This document shows positions 30,710 to 39,425 of a stretch of 64,000 bases of DNA, in pieces. A program made the translations under genes and the position numbers. Source of the stretch: Bog-950 sp964631835 (GTDB taxonomy: Bacteria; Bacteroidota; Bacteroidia; Chitinophagales; LD1). Under the pieces are notes generated by a model. It did no database searches. It was given only the letters and a program-made list of their open reading frames with translations, and had not been told where the DNA came from. Location of the stretch: assembly GCA_964631835.1 (NCBI GenBank), contig CAZWAD010000014.1, forward strand, positions 1 to 64,000, written 5' to 3'. How positions within the stretch are numbered: the stretch's first letter is position 1; every line of letters begins with the position of its first letter.

Positions 30710-31147
30710 GTGACCGAAGTAGTTTTTGGCGAATACCGTTTCCGCACCGAAATGCGCAATGGCAAGAAGTTCATTTTCGATGAGGTGCGGAAGAAATTCG
30801 TTCCGCTTACCAACGAAGAATGGGTGCGCCAGCATGTGCTGCATTATCTTATATACGACAAGAAGTTTTCAAAAAGCCTGATTGCCGTGGAGCGCGGAGT
30901 GAAACTGAACGGACTGCTCAAGCGCTTTGATGTGGTGGTGTTTGGCAACGATGGAAAGCCGAAAATGATTGTGGAATGCAAGAGCCCCGATGAAAAACTG
31001 AGCCAAAAAGTATTTGAGCAGATTGCCTTATATAACCTTTCGCTGAAGGTTGATTACCTGTGGGTGAGCAACGGCAAGTATAATTTCTTCTGCAAGCTGA
31101 AGGGCAGCATTGAGTTGCTGAAAGATATTCCCTCAACCTTTTCCTGA
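30710..31147 (+). CDS. Stand-alone type I restriction HsdR N-terminal-like nuclease domain protein
   Basis: A 145-residue protein consisting only of an HsdR_N-type PD-(D/E)XK domain. The candidate active site is Asp74 (KRFDVVVF) followed by Glu89-x-Lys91 (IVECKSP), with a helical QKVFEQIALYN segment afterwards, the usual order in this fold. There is no helicase domain and no hsdM or hsdS nearby, so it is not a complete restriction system; small proteins of this kind are common in Bacteroidota and their role is not established to my knowledge. The start is a GTG at 30710 because no in-frame ATG exists upstream. It is convergent with leuS, with a 41-bp repeat array between them. Confidence 0.82.
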   Translation: MTEVVFGEYRFRTEMRNGKKFIFDEVRKKFVPLTNEEWVRQHVLHYLIYDKKFSKSLIAVERGVKLNGLLKRFDVVVFGNDGKPKMIVECKSPDEKLSQKVFEQIALYNLSLKVDYLWVSNGKYNFFCKLKGSIELLKDIPSTFS

Positions 31148-31215
31148 TTTTTTCTGAAGCTCTACCCAAAATGATAGAAGCGATTGGAAATAGCATATTG
31201 CGTGTAGCACGATAG

Positions 31216-31449
31216 CGGATGCAATATGAAAAATCAAATCGCGTCTGTGACGGTCGCGGATGTAATATGAAAAATCAAATCGCGTCTGTGACGGTCGCGG
31301 ACGCAATATGAAAAATCAAATCGCGTCTGTGACGGTCGCGGATGCAATATGAAATATCAAATCGTGTCTGTGACGGTCGCGGAAGCAATATGAAAAATCA
31401 AATCGCGTCTGTGACGGTCGCGGACGCAATATGAAATATCATATTCCGG
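31216..31449. repeat. 41-bp direct tandem repeat array (copy B, inverted relative to copy A)
   Basis: Five full units start at 31216, 31257, 31298, 31339 and 31380, each exactly 41 bp, followed by a partial sixth unit from 31421 that ends two bases before the leuS stop codon. On the + strand the unit reads as the reverse complement of the array at 1-195 (GCGTCTGTGACGGTCG near its end). A decayed partial unit seems to precede it, forming a CATATTGC/GCAATATG inverted repeat (31193-31228). It lies between convergent genes, so it would be in both 3' untranslated regions. Confidence 0.95.
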
Positions 31450-31450
31450 A

Positions 31451-34400
31451 TTACACCACCACGTTGATAATCTTTCCTTTTACGAAGATGAACTTCTTGG
31501 GCTGATTGCCGTTGGTGAACTGTTTAATGCGGTCGAGTTCCAATACCTGCTTTTGGGCTTCTTCCTGGCTAATATCCAGCGGCAGGGTGACCTGTGCGCG
31601 CACTTTTCCGTTTACCGAAACGGGATAGTCGAAGCTGCTTTCCACCAGATATTTTTCTTCCACAGCCGGAAACGAAGCCTGGTGAACGCTGCCGGTATTG
31701 CCGAGCTGCTTCCACAACTCTTCGGTAATGAAGGGTGCAAAAGGCGCCAGCGCAATAATTAGGGGCTCAAGAATTTTGCGCTTGTGACAGCCAAGACTGC
31801 CCAGCTCATTTACGCAAATCATAAAAGCCGAAACTGCCGTGTTGAAATTCAGCCGCTCGATGTCTTCGGCAATTTTTTTGAGGGTTTTATGAAGAATTTT
31901 CAACTCAGCATCAGTTGGTTCATCGGTGTTCAGTTTTGCATTTCCGTTGTCATCATAAAATAACCTCCAGAACTTGCGCAGGAAATTAGAAACACCGCTG
32001 ATGCCTTTATCATCCCACGGCTTGCTTTGCTCAATAGGGCCGAGAAACATTTCGAACATACGGAAGCAGTCAGCGCCATGCTTAGCAATAACGTCATCGG
32101 GGTTGACTACGTTGCCATACCGTTTAGACATCTTTTCTACTAATGGGGCAAGTTGAACATACTTAATCCCGTCTTCTTCTATCCAAAAAACATTTTTATC
32201 TAAATCTAATTCAGGCAAGTCATAGTGATACTGCTCCGTTAACTTCTTAAAATTATCATAAGTAAGCCTTCCTCTTGAATCAACTAAACTTACAGGAATA
32301 TGCCAATATAAAAAGCTGATTGTTCCATTCGAATAATATTGTTCACCTTGAAAATCAAAATATCTGGTCGAGATAAATTTGAAATTCGGAGATAAAACTT
32401 TTAGTTCCTTATCAATAAAACCATAAATCGAAATAATTTTCTCTTCTTCTTTACCGCCAATGCCTCCGTCTTTTCGAACTGGCGCTGCATTTTGAAACTG
32501 AGAAAAATAAAGCAGTTGCGAAACCCCCTGAATCATCCCCTGATTCACCAGCTTCTTGAAAGGCTCATCGGTATTTACATAGCCGAGGTCGAAAAGAAAC
32601 TTATGCCAGAAGCGTGCATAGAGCAAATGCCCCACGGCATGTTCGCTGCCTCCGATGTACAGGTCAACGTTTTGCCAGTAATCCATTTTCTCTTTGGCGG
32701 CAAACTCGTTGTGGTTGTGCGGGTCCATGTAGCGCAGGTAATACCAGCTGCTGCCGGCATAACCGGGCATGGTGTCGGTTTCGTATCGCTGTGCCACCCA
32801 GTCTTTATTATTGGCAAGAGGTGAGCGCCCGTCACCGGTGGGCTTGTAGCTTTCCACTTCGGGTAGGATTAAAGGAAGTTCGCTTTCGGAAAGCGGAACG
32901 GCAATGTCATCCGTCTCACCCTCGCCTTCAAATGGCGGGTCGGGCTGCCCCACAACATTATATTTAATCGGAAAGGGCTCGCCCCAGTACCGCTGCCTGC
33001 TGAAACCGGCATCGTGCAGCTTGTAGTTCACTTTGCGCTTTCCTATTCCGCGCTTCTCAATTTCATCATTGATTTTCCTGATGGCATCAACCACTTCAAG
33101 CCCGTTGAGGAAGTCGCTGTTAATCATTTTGCCCACCTTATCCTCGATAGTAGCACCGGGGTGCATGCTCTTGTCAATAATGTCAATCACCGGTAAACCG
33201 AACTTCTGCGCAAATTTTAAATCGCGCTCATCATCGGCAGGCACCGCCATAATAGCACCGGTGCCGTAACCGGCTAACACATACTCGGCAATGTAAATGG
33301 GAATATCCTTACCGGTAAATGGATTTACGGCATACGAACCGGTGAACACTCCTGTTACTTTTTTCTCCTGCTGCCGCTCAACATCAGTTCTCGACTTTAC
33401 ATAGGTCAAGTATTTTTCTACCTCCTGCTTTTGCGCAGCAGTGGTTAAATCGCTCACCAGTTCATGTTCCGCAGCAATCACCATAAACGTTGCACCGAAA
33501 ATGGTATCCGGCCTGGTAGTAAACACTTCAACCTCCCTAAATCCCTCCGAAGGAGGGACTTTAACAGCCGCATCTTCTTCAATGGTTCTGTCTCCAAGTT
33601 TTTTCAGAGTGTCTTTTATCTTCTCAATTACTTTATCTGTAGCAGCTATGACTTCTTCGTTTGAGAATCTCAATACAGTAAAGCCATATCTCTCCAATTG
33701 CTTTGTCCTTTCAGCATCATATTCTTTCTGCTGCTGGTGTATTTTCCCATCTATCTCAACTATCAACCCCTTTTTCAAACAAACGAAATCAACGATATAA
33801 TCGTCAATCGGATGCTGCCTTCTGAATTTGTATCCAAGCTGACTTGCATTTATTCTGCTCCAAACAATCGCTTCAGCCTCGGTCGGATTTTTACGCATTT
33901 GTTTTGCGTTTTCGATGCTTGTATTCCATCGTTGTCCATCTGTGGTATAGTATTTCGGCTGTTGGCTGTTTAAGCCCTCTCCTTCGGAGAGGGTTTGGGA
34001 GAGGTTGAACCTAACCAATGCCCCCTCCGAACGCCCAATCCAGTTGCGCTGCATTTCTTTCATGGCTTCGCTCCAATCCAACTTGTCCAGGCCTTCGAGC
34101 AGCCGGTCGGCATATTCGGTAATACGCAAAAACCACTGGCGCATTTTCCTGCGCTCCACCGGGTGGCCCCCGCGCTCGCTTTTGCCGTCTTTTACTTCGT
34201 CATTGGCTAATACAGTTCCCAGGGCAGGGCACCAGTTCACCTCGCTGTAACTTTGAAAAGCAAGGCGGTAATTCATCAGAATATTTTGCCGGGAGGCTTC
34301 ACTTAACTCGTTCCAACTTTTCTCCTTCCCTCCTGCTTTTAGCTTTTCACTTTTACCTTTTAACTTTTCAATCAGTGTTTCTATAGGCTCGGCCTTATTC

Positions 34401-34852
34401 GTTTCCTTATTAAACCAACTGTTGAAGAGCTTGAGAAAAATCCACTGAGTCCATTTGTAAAACTTCGGGTCGTTGGTTCTTACTTCCCGGCTCCAGTCGA
34501 AACTGAAACCGATTTTATCCATCTGCTCGCGGTATCGCTTAATCGCCTTTTCGGTAGTTACAGCCGGATGAGTACCGGTTTCAATGGCGTATTGCTCGGC
34601 CGGTAAACCAAATGCATCGTAACCCATTGGGTGCAGCACGTTGAAACCTTTCATGCGCTTGTAGCGGGCATAAATGTCGCTGGCTACATAGCCCAGCGGA
34701 TGCCCCACATGCAGTCCAGCACCGCTGGGGTACGGAAACATATCAAGCACATAATATTTGGGTTTTGCCGGGTCTTCGGTTGCTTTATAAATATTGTTAT
34801 CCGCCCAAAACTTCTTACATCTTTCCTCAATTTCAGTAAAATTATATTCCAT
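31451..34852 (-). CDS. leuS: Leucyl-tRNA synthetase with an in-frame DUF559 endonuclease-like insertion
   Basis: The 1,133-residue protein has the class I synthetase motifs: HVGH (48-51), the CP1 editing motifs TTRPDTIFG (445-453) and GTGAIMAVPADDERD, and KMSKR near the catalytic core. Bacteroidota LeuRS is usually about 920-960 residues. The excess is mainly residues 284-439, which sit exactly at the start of the CP1 editing domain, between GRSEGALVRF and VEVFTTRP. That segment holds a DUF559 (Vsr-like) domain. A second oddity is a lysine-rich stretch at about 160-177 encoded by CTTTTNN heptamers. Another extra region after GMIQG appears to be the normal Bacteroidota-specific LeuRS segment. 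Synthetase motifs are intact, so the enzyme is probably functional. Confidence 0.93.
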   Translation of the reverse strand: MEYNFTEIEERCKKFWADNNIYKATEDPAKPKYYVLDMFPYPSGAGLHVGHPLGYVASDIYARYKRMKGFNVLHPMGYDAFGLPAEQYAIETGTHPAVTTEKAIKRYREQMDKIGFSFDWSREVRTNDPKFYKWTQWIFLKLFNSWFNKETNKAEPIETLIEKLKGKSEKLKAGGKEKSWNELSEASRQNILMNYRLAFQSYSEVNWCPALGTVLANDEVKDGKSERGGHPVERRKMRQWFLRITEYADRLLEGLDKLDWSEAMKEMQRNWIGRSEGALVRFNLSQTLSEGEGLNSQQPKYYTTDGQRWNTSIENAKQMRKNPTEAEAIVWSRINASQLGYKFRRQHPIDDYIVDFVCLKKGLIVEIDGKIHQQQKEYDAERTKQLERYGFTVLRFSNEEVIAATDKVIEKIKDTLKKLGDRTIEEDAAVKVPPSEGFREVEVFTTRPDTIFGATFMVIAAEHELVSDLTTAAQKQEVEKYLTYVKSRTDVERQQEKKVTGVFTGSYAVNPFTGKDIPIYIAEYVLAGYGTGAIMAVPADDERDLKFAQKFGLPVIDIIDKSMHPGATIEDKVGKMINSDFLNGLEVVDAIRKINDEIEKRGIGKRKVNYKLHDAGFSRQRYWGEPFPIKYNVVGQPDPPFEGEGETDDIAVPLSESELPLILPEVESYKPTGDGRSPLANNKDWVAQRYETDTMPGYAGSSWYYLRYMDPHNHNEFAAKEKMDYWQNVDLYIGGSEHAVGHLLYARFWHKFLFDLGYVNTDEPFKKLVNQGMIQGVSQLLYFSQFQNAAPVRKDGGIGGKEEEKIISIYGFIDKELKVLSPNFKFISTRYFDFQGEQYYSNGTISFLYWHIPVSLVDSRGRLTYDNFKKLTEQYHYDLPELDLDKNVFWIEEDGIKYVQLAPLVEKMSKRYGNVVNPDDVIAKHGADCFRMFEMFLGPIEQSKPWDDKGISGVSNFLRKFWRLFYDDNGNAKLNTDEPTDAELKILHKTLKKIAEDIERLNFNTAVSAFMICVNELGSLGCHKRKILEPLIIALAPFAPFITEELWKQLGNTGSVHQASFPAVEEKYLVESSFDYPVSVNGKVRAQVTLPLDISQEEAQKQVLELDRIKQFTNGNQPKKFIFVKGKIINVVV
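33540..33996 (-). mobile_element. Hairpin-bounded DUF559 insertion inside leuS
   Basis: The insertion of about 455 bp encodes residues 284-439 of LeuRS. Its right border has the hairpin CCCTCTCC-TTC-GGAGAGGG (33975-33993), and its left border has CCCTCC-GAA-GGAGGG (33543-33557). Translated, the borders read LSQTLSEGEGLN and PPSEGFRE. Between them lies a complete DUF559-type domain (about 315-415): KQMRKNPTEAEA, KFRRQHPIDDYIVDF with Asp355, LIVEIDGKIH with Glu366 and Asp368, EYDAERTKQLERYGF and VLRFSNEEV. No intein splicing residues are visible, so it is probably translated as part of the synthetase. Classification as a mobile element is inference. Confidence 0.75.
34336..34370. repeat. CTTTTNN heptamer tract inside leuS
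   Basis: CTTTT begins at 34336, 34343, 34350, 34357 and 34364, an exact 7-bp period for five units. On the coding strand it encodes a Lys-rich segment (EKLKGKSEKLKAG). Because 7 is not a multiple of 3, the period is a DNA feature and not an amino acid repeat. Confidence 0.75.
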
Positions 34853-35005
34853 TTTTGCTATCCGGTAATAACGCTCAAAGTAAAACGAATTATTGATTTG
34901 CGCAAAAGCAGTTTCATTAACGAGAACAACACTTCCGGTTAGGAGCGGAACTCTATTTTGCTATTTTCGTTACCCCTATTTACATTGATACTACAAAATC
35001 CAGGA

Positions 35006-36784
35006 ATGATATTACGATTGAAGTTAGTTTTTGCCTTTCTCTTTTTGCTCATGTTCAGCTACACGTTCTCTCAAAACGCAGAACAGCCAAAGCGAAAAAT
35101 TGACCAGGGAGAAAAGTTTGTAGAAGTACTGAATCTCATCCGAAGCTACTATACCGATACCGTTAACGAGGAGAAACTGGTAGAAGATGCCATTTCAAAA
35201 GTATTGGAGGACCTCGACCCGCATTCTTCTTATGTAAAAGCCAAAGATGTAAAGCGCTCTGAGGAACAATTAGTCGGAAATTTCGAAGGCATAGGAATTA
35301 CTTTCCAGATTTTGAAAGATACGGTGATGGTTCTCGAAGTAATTCCAAGCGGCCCATCGGAAAAAGTAGGATTGCTGGCAGGAGATAAAATTGTGAAGGT
35401 AGATGATACCCTCTTTGCGGGAATAAAAATAGATAACGAGGGGGTGATTAAAAAGCTTCGCGGCCCGAAAGGAACCAAGGTGAAGGTAACAATGTTGCGC
35501 AGGGGCGAACCCAAACCGATTGACTTTAACATAACACGCGATAAGATTCCTATTTTCAGTATTACGGCTTCTTATATGGTTCAGCCGGGAGTTGGTTATA
35601 TCCGGCTGGAACGGTTTTCAGCAAACACACTTCAGGAATTCAGCCAGAACCTGGAAAAACTCCGTTCACAGGGAATGCAAGATTTGATTTTCGATTTGAC
35701 CGGAAATGTGGGTGGCTATCTTTATGCAGCAGTTGATTTATGTAACCAGTTCATGGGCGACAACAAGCTGATAGTTTATACTCAAGGGGTAAACTCGCAA
35801 TACCAGCCGTATTTTTCCAACAACCGTGGCTTCTTTAAGGAAGGAAAAGTGGTGGTAATGATTGACGAGGGTTCTGCCTCAGCTTCCGAAATTCTTTCCG
35901 GATGCATTCAGGATAACGACAGGGGGCTGTTGGTAGGAAGGAGAACTTTCGGAAAAGGTTTGGTGCAAAAGCCTTTTACATTGATGGATGGCTCACAACT
36001 GAAACTTACAACCGCACATTACTACACGCCCAGCGGCAGATGTATTCAAAAACCTTACGGCAACGACAGAAAAGAATACCGTGAAGATTACAAAGAGCGT
36101 GTGGAATCCGGTGAGCTTTTCGGAAAAGATACTTTCAAGTTTTCCGATTCACTACTCTACCACACTGCAAACGGAAGAAAGGTCTATGGCGGTGGCGGAG
36201 TTGCTCCCGATTTTTTTGTTCCGATAGATACTTCTATGAATTCCACCTTGTTTAGCCAACTGGTACGCAGCGGTACAGAAAATAAATTCTGCCTCGAATA
36301 TTCTGATAAGAACCGGACTGCACTTCATGAACTTTACCCTACCGGTGATTCTTTCTTCCTGAATTTTGAGGTTGATACAAACCTTCTTGCTGAGTATATG
36401 GCAAGTGCTGTAAAGGACAGTGTACTAAAACTGAAAGAAGGGATGAACCCGAAAAGTTTTTGGCAGTATTTCGGAGCTATTAAAAATGATTCGGCTCAAA
36501 GCTTTGAAAGAGATATTGCAAAGTCAGACCCGGTGATTAAAGCCAGGCTGAAAGCTACCATCGGGCGAAATCTTTTTGAAATAGGAATGTATTATCGGGT
36601 GATTAATTCTTCAGTGAATAATATTTTTGCGAAAGCAGTTGAAGTAATCAACTCAGAAAATAAATTCGATATATTAAGACCCAAAACCGAAACCGGAGAA
36701 TCAGAAGATTTAAAGAGCAAGTCAAACAACAAACAGAAGAAAAAAGTAAATGTGACTTCAACCGGAAAAGAGAAAAAACTATGA
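35006..36784 (+). CDS. S41 family C-terminal processing peptidase
   Basis: I chose the ATG at 35006 over an in-frame codon 48 bases upstream because it puts the signal peptide (MILRLKLVFAFLFLLMFSYTFS) at the very start, giving 592 residues. A PDZ domain spans about 85-175 (GNFEGIGITF, GDKIVKVDD). The S41 catalytic core follows, with the Ser nucleophile in GSASASEI (289-296) and the general-base Lys317 in TFGKGLVQ. These periplasmic proteases trim or degrade proteins from their C-termini. It is the first gene of a run with flavodoxin and a small secreted protein; its stop overlaps the flavodoxin start (ATGA). It is divergent from leuS. Confidence 0.92.
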   Translation: MILRLKLVFAFLFLLMFSYTFSQNAEQPKRKIDQGEKFVEVLNLIRSYYTDTVNEEKLVEDAISKVLEDLDPHSSYVKAKDVKRSEEQLVGNFEGIGITFQILKDTVMVLEVIPSGPSEKVGLLAGDKIVKVDDTLFAGIKIDNEGVIKKLRGPKGTKVKVTMLRRGEPKPIDFNITRDKIPIFSITASYMVQPGVGYIRLERFSANTLQEFSQNLEKLRSQGMQDLIFDLTGNVGGYLYAAVDLCNQFMGDNKLIVYTQGVNSQYQPYFSNNRGFFKEGKVVVMIDEGSASASEILSGCIQDNDRGLLVGRRTFGKGLVQKPFTLMDGSQLKLTTAHYYTPSGRCIQKPYGNDRKEYREDYKERVESGELFGKDTFKFSDSLLYHTANGRKVYGGGGVAPDFFVPIDTSMNSTLFSQLVRSGTENKFCLEYSDKNRTALHELYPTGDSFFLNFEVDTNLLAEYMASAVKDSVLKLKEGMNPKSFWQYFGAIKNDSAQSFERDIAKSDPVIKARLKATIGRNLFEIGMYYRVINSSVNNIFAKAVEVINSENKFDILRPKTETGESEDLKSKSNNKQKKKVNVTSTGKEKKL

Positions 36785-37314
36785 CTAAGATTGGCTTGTT
36801 TTATGGTACAGATACAGGCAATACTGAACGGGTTGCCAAGCGGGTAAAGGAGTTGCTTGAAGCTCAACTCGGTGCAGAAACAGTTGACCTACTGGAAATA
36901 TACAAGAAGAAGAAGGATGATATGGCAAAATACGATTTACTCATTCTCGGAATGCCCACCTGGTATGATGGCGAATTGCAGGGCGATTGGGAAGAGTTTA
37001 TTCCGGAGATGGAGCAGGTTGATTTCACCAATAAGAAAGTGGCGTTTTTCGGTTTGGGCGACCAATACGGATATGCCTCTTATTTCTGCGATGCCCTTGG
37101 CGTGTTTGCCGAAATTGTTGAAAAGAAAAACGGGATTCTTGCCGGCTTTATGAGCGTTTCAGGATTCGAACACAGCTTTTCTAAAGCCCAGCGCAATGAT
37201 AAGTTTGTTGGGTTATGTTTAGACGTAGATAATCAGGACGAATTAACCGAACAAAGAATTCAGCAATGGGTACCGCAGGTTATTCAGGAATTTCAACTTG
37301 CAAGTTCTCAGTGA
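36781..37314 (+). CDS. fldA: Flavodoxin (long-chain type)
   Basis: A 177-residue FMN protein with the phosphate-binding loop GTDTGNTERVAKRV at residues 9-22, the TWYDGELQGDWEEF segment and the FGLGDQYGYASYFCDALG flavin-contacting segment. The length and the 20-residue extra loop near the C-terminus fit long-chain flavodoxins, which carry single electrons and can replace ferredoxin under iron limitation. It is translationally coupled to the upstream peptidase (ATGA) and to the next gene (GTGA). Confidence 0.92.
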   Translation: MTKIGLFYGTDTGNTERVAKRVKELLEAQLGAETVDLLEIYKKKKDDMAKYDLLILGMPTWYDGELQGDWEEFIPEMEQVDFTNKKVAFFGLGDQYGYASYFCDALGVFAEIVEKKNGILAGFMSVSGFEHSFSKAQRNDKFVGLCLDVDNQDELTEQRIQQWVPQVIQEFQLASSQ

Positions 37315-37895
37315 AAAAATGCTCCCTTTTTCTGCTGATTATGTTCGCAGCTTTCATACCCAAAGCACAGCAATTAGAATTGAAGAACAGAACAGTTTTA
37401 GTTTTTGCAGTAAGCGATTTGAAAGAAGTGTATGACCTGTTTGTTACCATCACCAAAATAGACTCCCATTATGTTTCTTTTGACTGGCGGATGTCAGCCC
37501 CTTTTGCTAAAAAAGGTTCGGCTGAAATTACATCTGCCTCATTGGACAGCGCAACTAACTTACTATTTCATATTGTGGGCATGAAAAAATTCAGCATTCC
37601 GAATATTGCTTTCTTTCTCAGCCGTCAGCAATTTCAAAAGGTAAAAACAGGTAAATATCATTTAGGCAGCGATGCTACTATGCGGGGAATTGACATTGTG
37701 AAAATATTCACCGGTCCGGACATAGTAAACATAAACGATGTTCCGGTGCAACTTCAGCAAGTATATGGCGAAGGCGATTTTGCCACTGGCAAAATCTGGA
37801 TTTGGGATAATGATATGTTCCCGCTGGTAATTGGTTACAGAGGACCCACACTGACATACACCCTAATGAATGTTATTACTCCCGAAAAAGAATAA
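37311..37895 (+). CDS. Secreted hypothetical protein, about 194 aa
   Basis: I placed the start at the GTG at 37311, which overlaps the flavodoxin stop as GTGA and gives a clean signal peptide (VKKCSLFLLIMFAAFIPKAQ). An ATG 45 bases upstream in the same frame would add a non-signal-like extension inside flavodoxin. The mature part is about 170 residues, beta-rich in appearance, with VYGEGDFATGKIWIWDN and MFPLVIGYRGPTLTYTL near the end. I do not recognise the family. Coupling to flavodoxin suggests co-expression but no function follows from it. Confidence 0.7.
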   Translation: MKKCSLFLLIMFAAFIPKAQQLELKNRTVLVFAVSDLKEVYDLFVTITKIDSHYVSFDWRMSAPFAKKGSAEITSASLDSATNLLFHIVGMKKFSIPNIAFFLSRQQFQKVKTGKYHLGSDATMRGIDIVKIFTGPDIVNINDVPVQLQQVYGEGDFATGKIWIWDNDMFPLVIGYRGPTLTYTLMNVITPEKE

Positions 37896-37897
37896 AC

Positions 37898-38242
37898 ATG
37901 GAATTCCGTCTGAAAAAACACATCGCATTTAATGTTCGCCAGTATGAAGGGGCTGTCCGCTTTTACCGCGATGTTCTTGGCTGGCAGCTAATTAAAGAAG
38001 GCTATAATCAGGCACACTTCAAAAAAGACGACACCAATTTTTATCCTGCAGAAAATGAAAAAGAAGCAGGTGTGTTTTATTTCGAGTATGAGGTGAACAA
38101 TATTAAAGAAGCCAGAGAGACTCTTTTAAATGCAGGTTGTTCCATTCAAACAATTTACTCCGAAACCAGCATGATGTTCACCGACCCTTTTGGCAGTAAC
38201 TTTCATGTGTATCAGAAAGGAACAATTCTTCCTGACTTATAA
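37898..38242 (+). CDS. VOC (glyoxalase/bleomycin resistance-like) family protein
   Basis: A 114-residue single VOC module: the first beta strand (KHIAFNVRQYEGAVRFYRD) with VLGW, and the closing strands MFTDPFGSNFHVYQK with the typical DP(F/D)GN-like turn. The second metal-ligand position normally given by Glu near the end is not clearly present, so enzymatic activity is uncertain. It starts two bases after the preceding gene and its 3' end overlaps the convergent M42 peptidase gene by six bases. Confidence 0.85.
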   Translation: MEFRLKKHIAFNVRQYEGAVRFYRDVLGWQLIKEGYNQAHFKKDDTNFYPAENEKEAGVFYFEYEVNNIKEARETLLNAGCSIQTIYSETSMMFTDPFGSNFHVYQKGTILPDL

Positions 38243-39352
38243 ATACTTGAAGTTAAAGTCCGGCTTAAGATTTAGTAGCGATTCATACATCAAGCGGATA
38301 ACATTTTCAACATCTTCAATAGCAACTAACTCAACTGTAGTATGCATATATCTAAGCGGAAGTGAAATCAACGCTGAAGGAATTCCTCCTTTAGTGTAGG
38401 CAAACGCATCGGTATCGGTACCTGTTGAGCGGGATGCCGCATCAATCTGATAAGGGATTTTTTTCTTATTGGCAGTTTCAATAATAAAATCGAGCAGTTT
38501 GTTGTGAACAGCAGGCCCTATGGTGAGTACCGGTCCCTTGCCGGCTGAGTAATCGCCTTCAATTACCTTTTCAATCATCGGAGTTGTGGTATCGTGACAT
38601 ACATCGGTAATGATTGCGCAATCGGGGTGTATGGTGTGGGCAACCATAGCTGCACCGTTTAATCCAACTTCCTCCTGTACAGAGTTAACAATATAAAGGC
38701 TGAAGGGAAGCTTTTTTTTGTTGTCTTTCAGTAAACGTGCAACTTTGGCAATCATAAATCCGCCAACACGATTGTCGAGCGCTCGTCCGCCAAAATAGCG
38801 TTCGTTCAGGATAAAAAAATCATCTTGGTAAGTAATCACACATCCAACATGAATACCAAGTGCTTCCACTTCTCTTTTTTTGGTACAGCCGAGGTCAAGG
38901 AAAATATTTTTTATCTCGGGCGCTTGTTCTTTTCCCGCAGTTCGTGTATGGATTGCCGGCCATCCGAATACAGCAGGAATCTTTTTCCCCTTTCGGGTAT
39001 GAATCCAAACTCTTTTCGAAGGAGCTATCTGGTGATCACTGCCTCCATTGCGCCTTACATATATCAACCCGTTGTCGGTGATGTATGAAACAAACCATGA
39101 AATTTCATCTGCATGCGCTTCAATAGCTACTTTAAATTTTGCTGAAGGATTTACAATTCCGTAGACCGTTCCGTAACTATCTACTTCGTGTTTATCAATA
39201 GCAGGCTTAATATAATCAAGCCATAGCTTCTGCCCCTCTGTTTCGAAACCGGTAGGTGAAGGGGTGTTAATATAATCTTTAAAAAACTTTCTGTCGTCAT
39301 CGTCTAAAATCGAAAGCTTTTTTTTTGTAATGGATTTTTTTTCCGATGCCAT
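38237..39352 (-). CDS. M42 family metallopeptidase (glutamyl aminopeptidase/CelM-like)
   Basis: The 371-residue protein has the di-metal M42 signature: AIEAHADEISWFVSYI (His and Asp near residue 80), RALDNRVGGFMIAKV (bridging Asp), VNSVQEEVGLNGA (catalytic Glu-Glu) and AIITDVCHDTTTP (metal Asp). These cytosolic tetrahedral aminopeptidases remove N-terminal residues from peptides. It is monocistronic on the minus strand and ends six bases inside the VOC gene. Confidence 0.92.
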   Translation of the reverse strand: MASEKKSITKKKLSILDDDDRKFFKDYINTPSPTGFETEGQKLWLDYIKPAIDKHEVDSYGTVYGIVNPSAKFKVAIEAHADEISWFVSYITDNGLIYVRRNGGSDHQIAPSKRVWIHTRKGKKIPAVFGWPAIHTRTAGKEQAPEIKNIFLDLGCTKKREVEALGIHVGCVITYQDDFFILNERYFGGRALDNRVGGFMIAKVARLLKDNKKKLPFSLYIVNSVQEEVGLNGAAMVAHTIHPDCAIITDVCHDTTTPMIEKVIEGDYSAGKGPVLTIGPAVHNKLLDFIIETANKKKIPYQIDAASRSTGTDTDAFAYTKGGIPSALISLPLRYMHTTVELVAIEDVENVIRLMYESLLNLKPDFNFKYL

Positions 39353-39425
39353 TATTTATGAGTTTAATAACTAATCGGCAAGAATAGGTATAATACCACT
39401 ACGAACAAACAGCGGGGAATTAATT

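Noticed and set aside
30710..31147. Part of a type I restriction-modification locus
   Set aside because: No helicase domain, methylase or specificity gene lies anywhere in the window.
31216..31449. CRISPR array
   Set aside because: Units are directly adjacent with no variable spacers, and no cas genes are present. The same holds for 1-195.
32110..32560. A second foreign insertion in LeuRS after GMIQG
   Set aside because: Bacteroidota LeuRS normally carries a lineage-specific segment here, and its composition matches the rest of the gene.
33540..33996. Intein in leuS
   Set aside because: No splicing-junction Cys/Ser or terminal His-Asn, and the domain is DUF559-like and not LAGLIDADG or HNH with Hint modules.
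31451..34852. KMSKR instead of KMSKS as a sign of a dead synthetase
   Set aside because: Variants at the last position occur in functional class I synthetases; all other motifs are intact.
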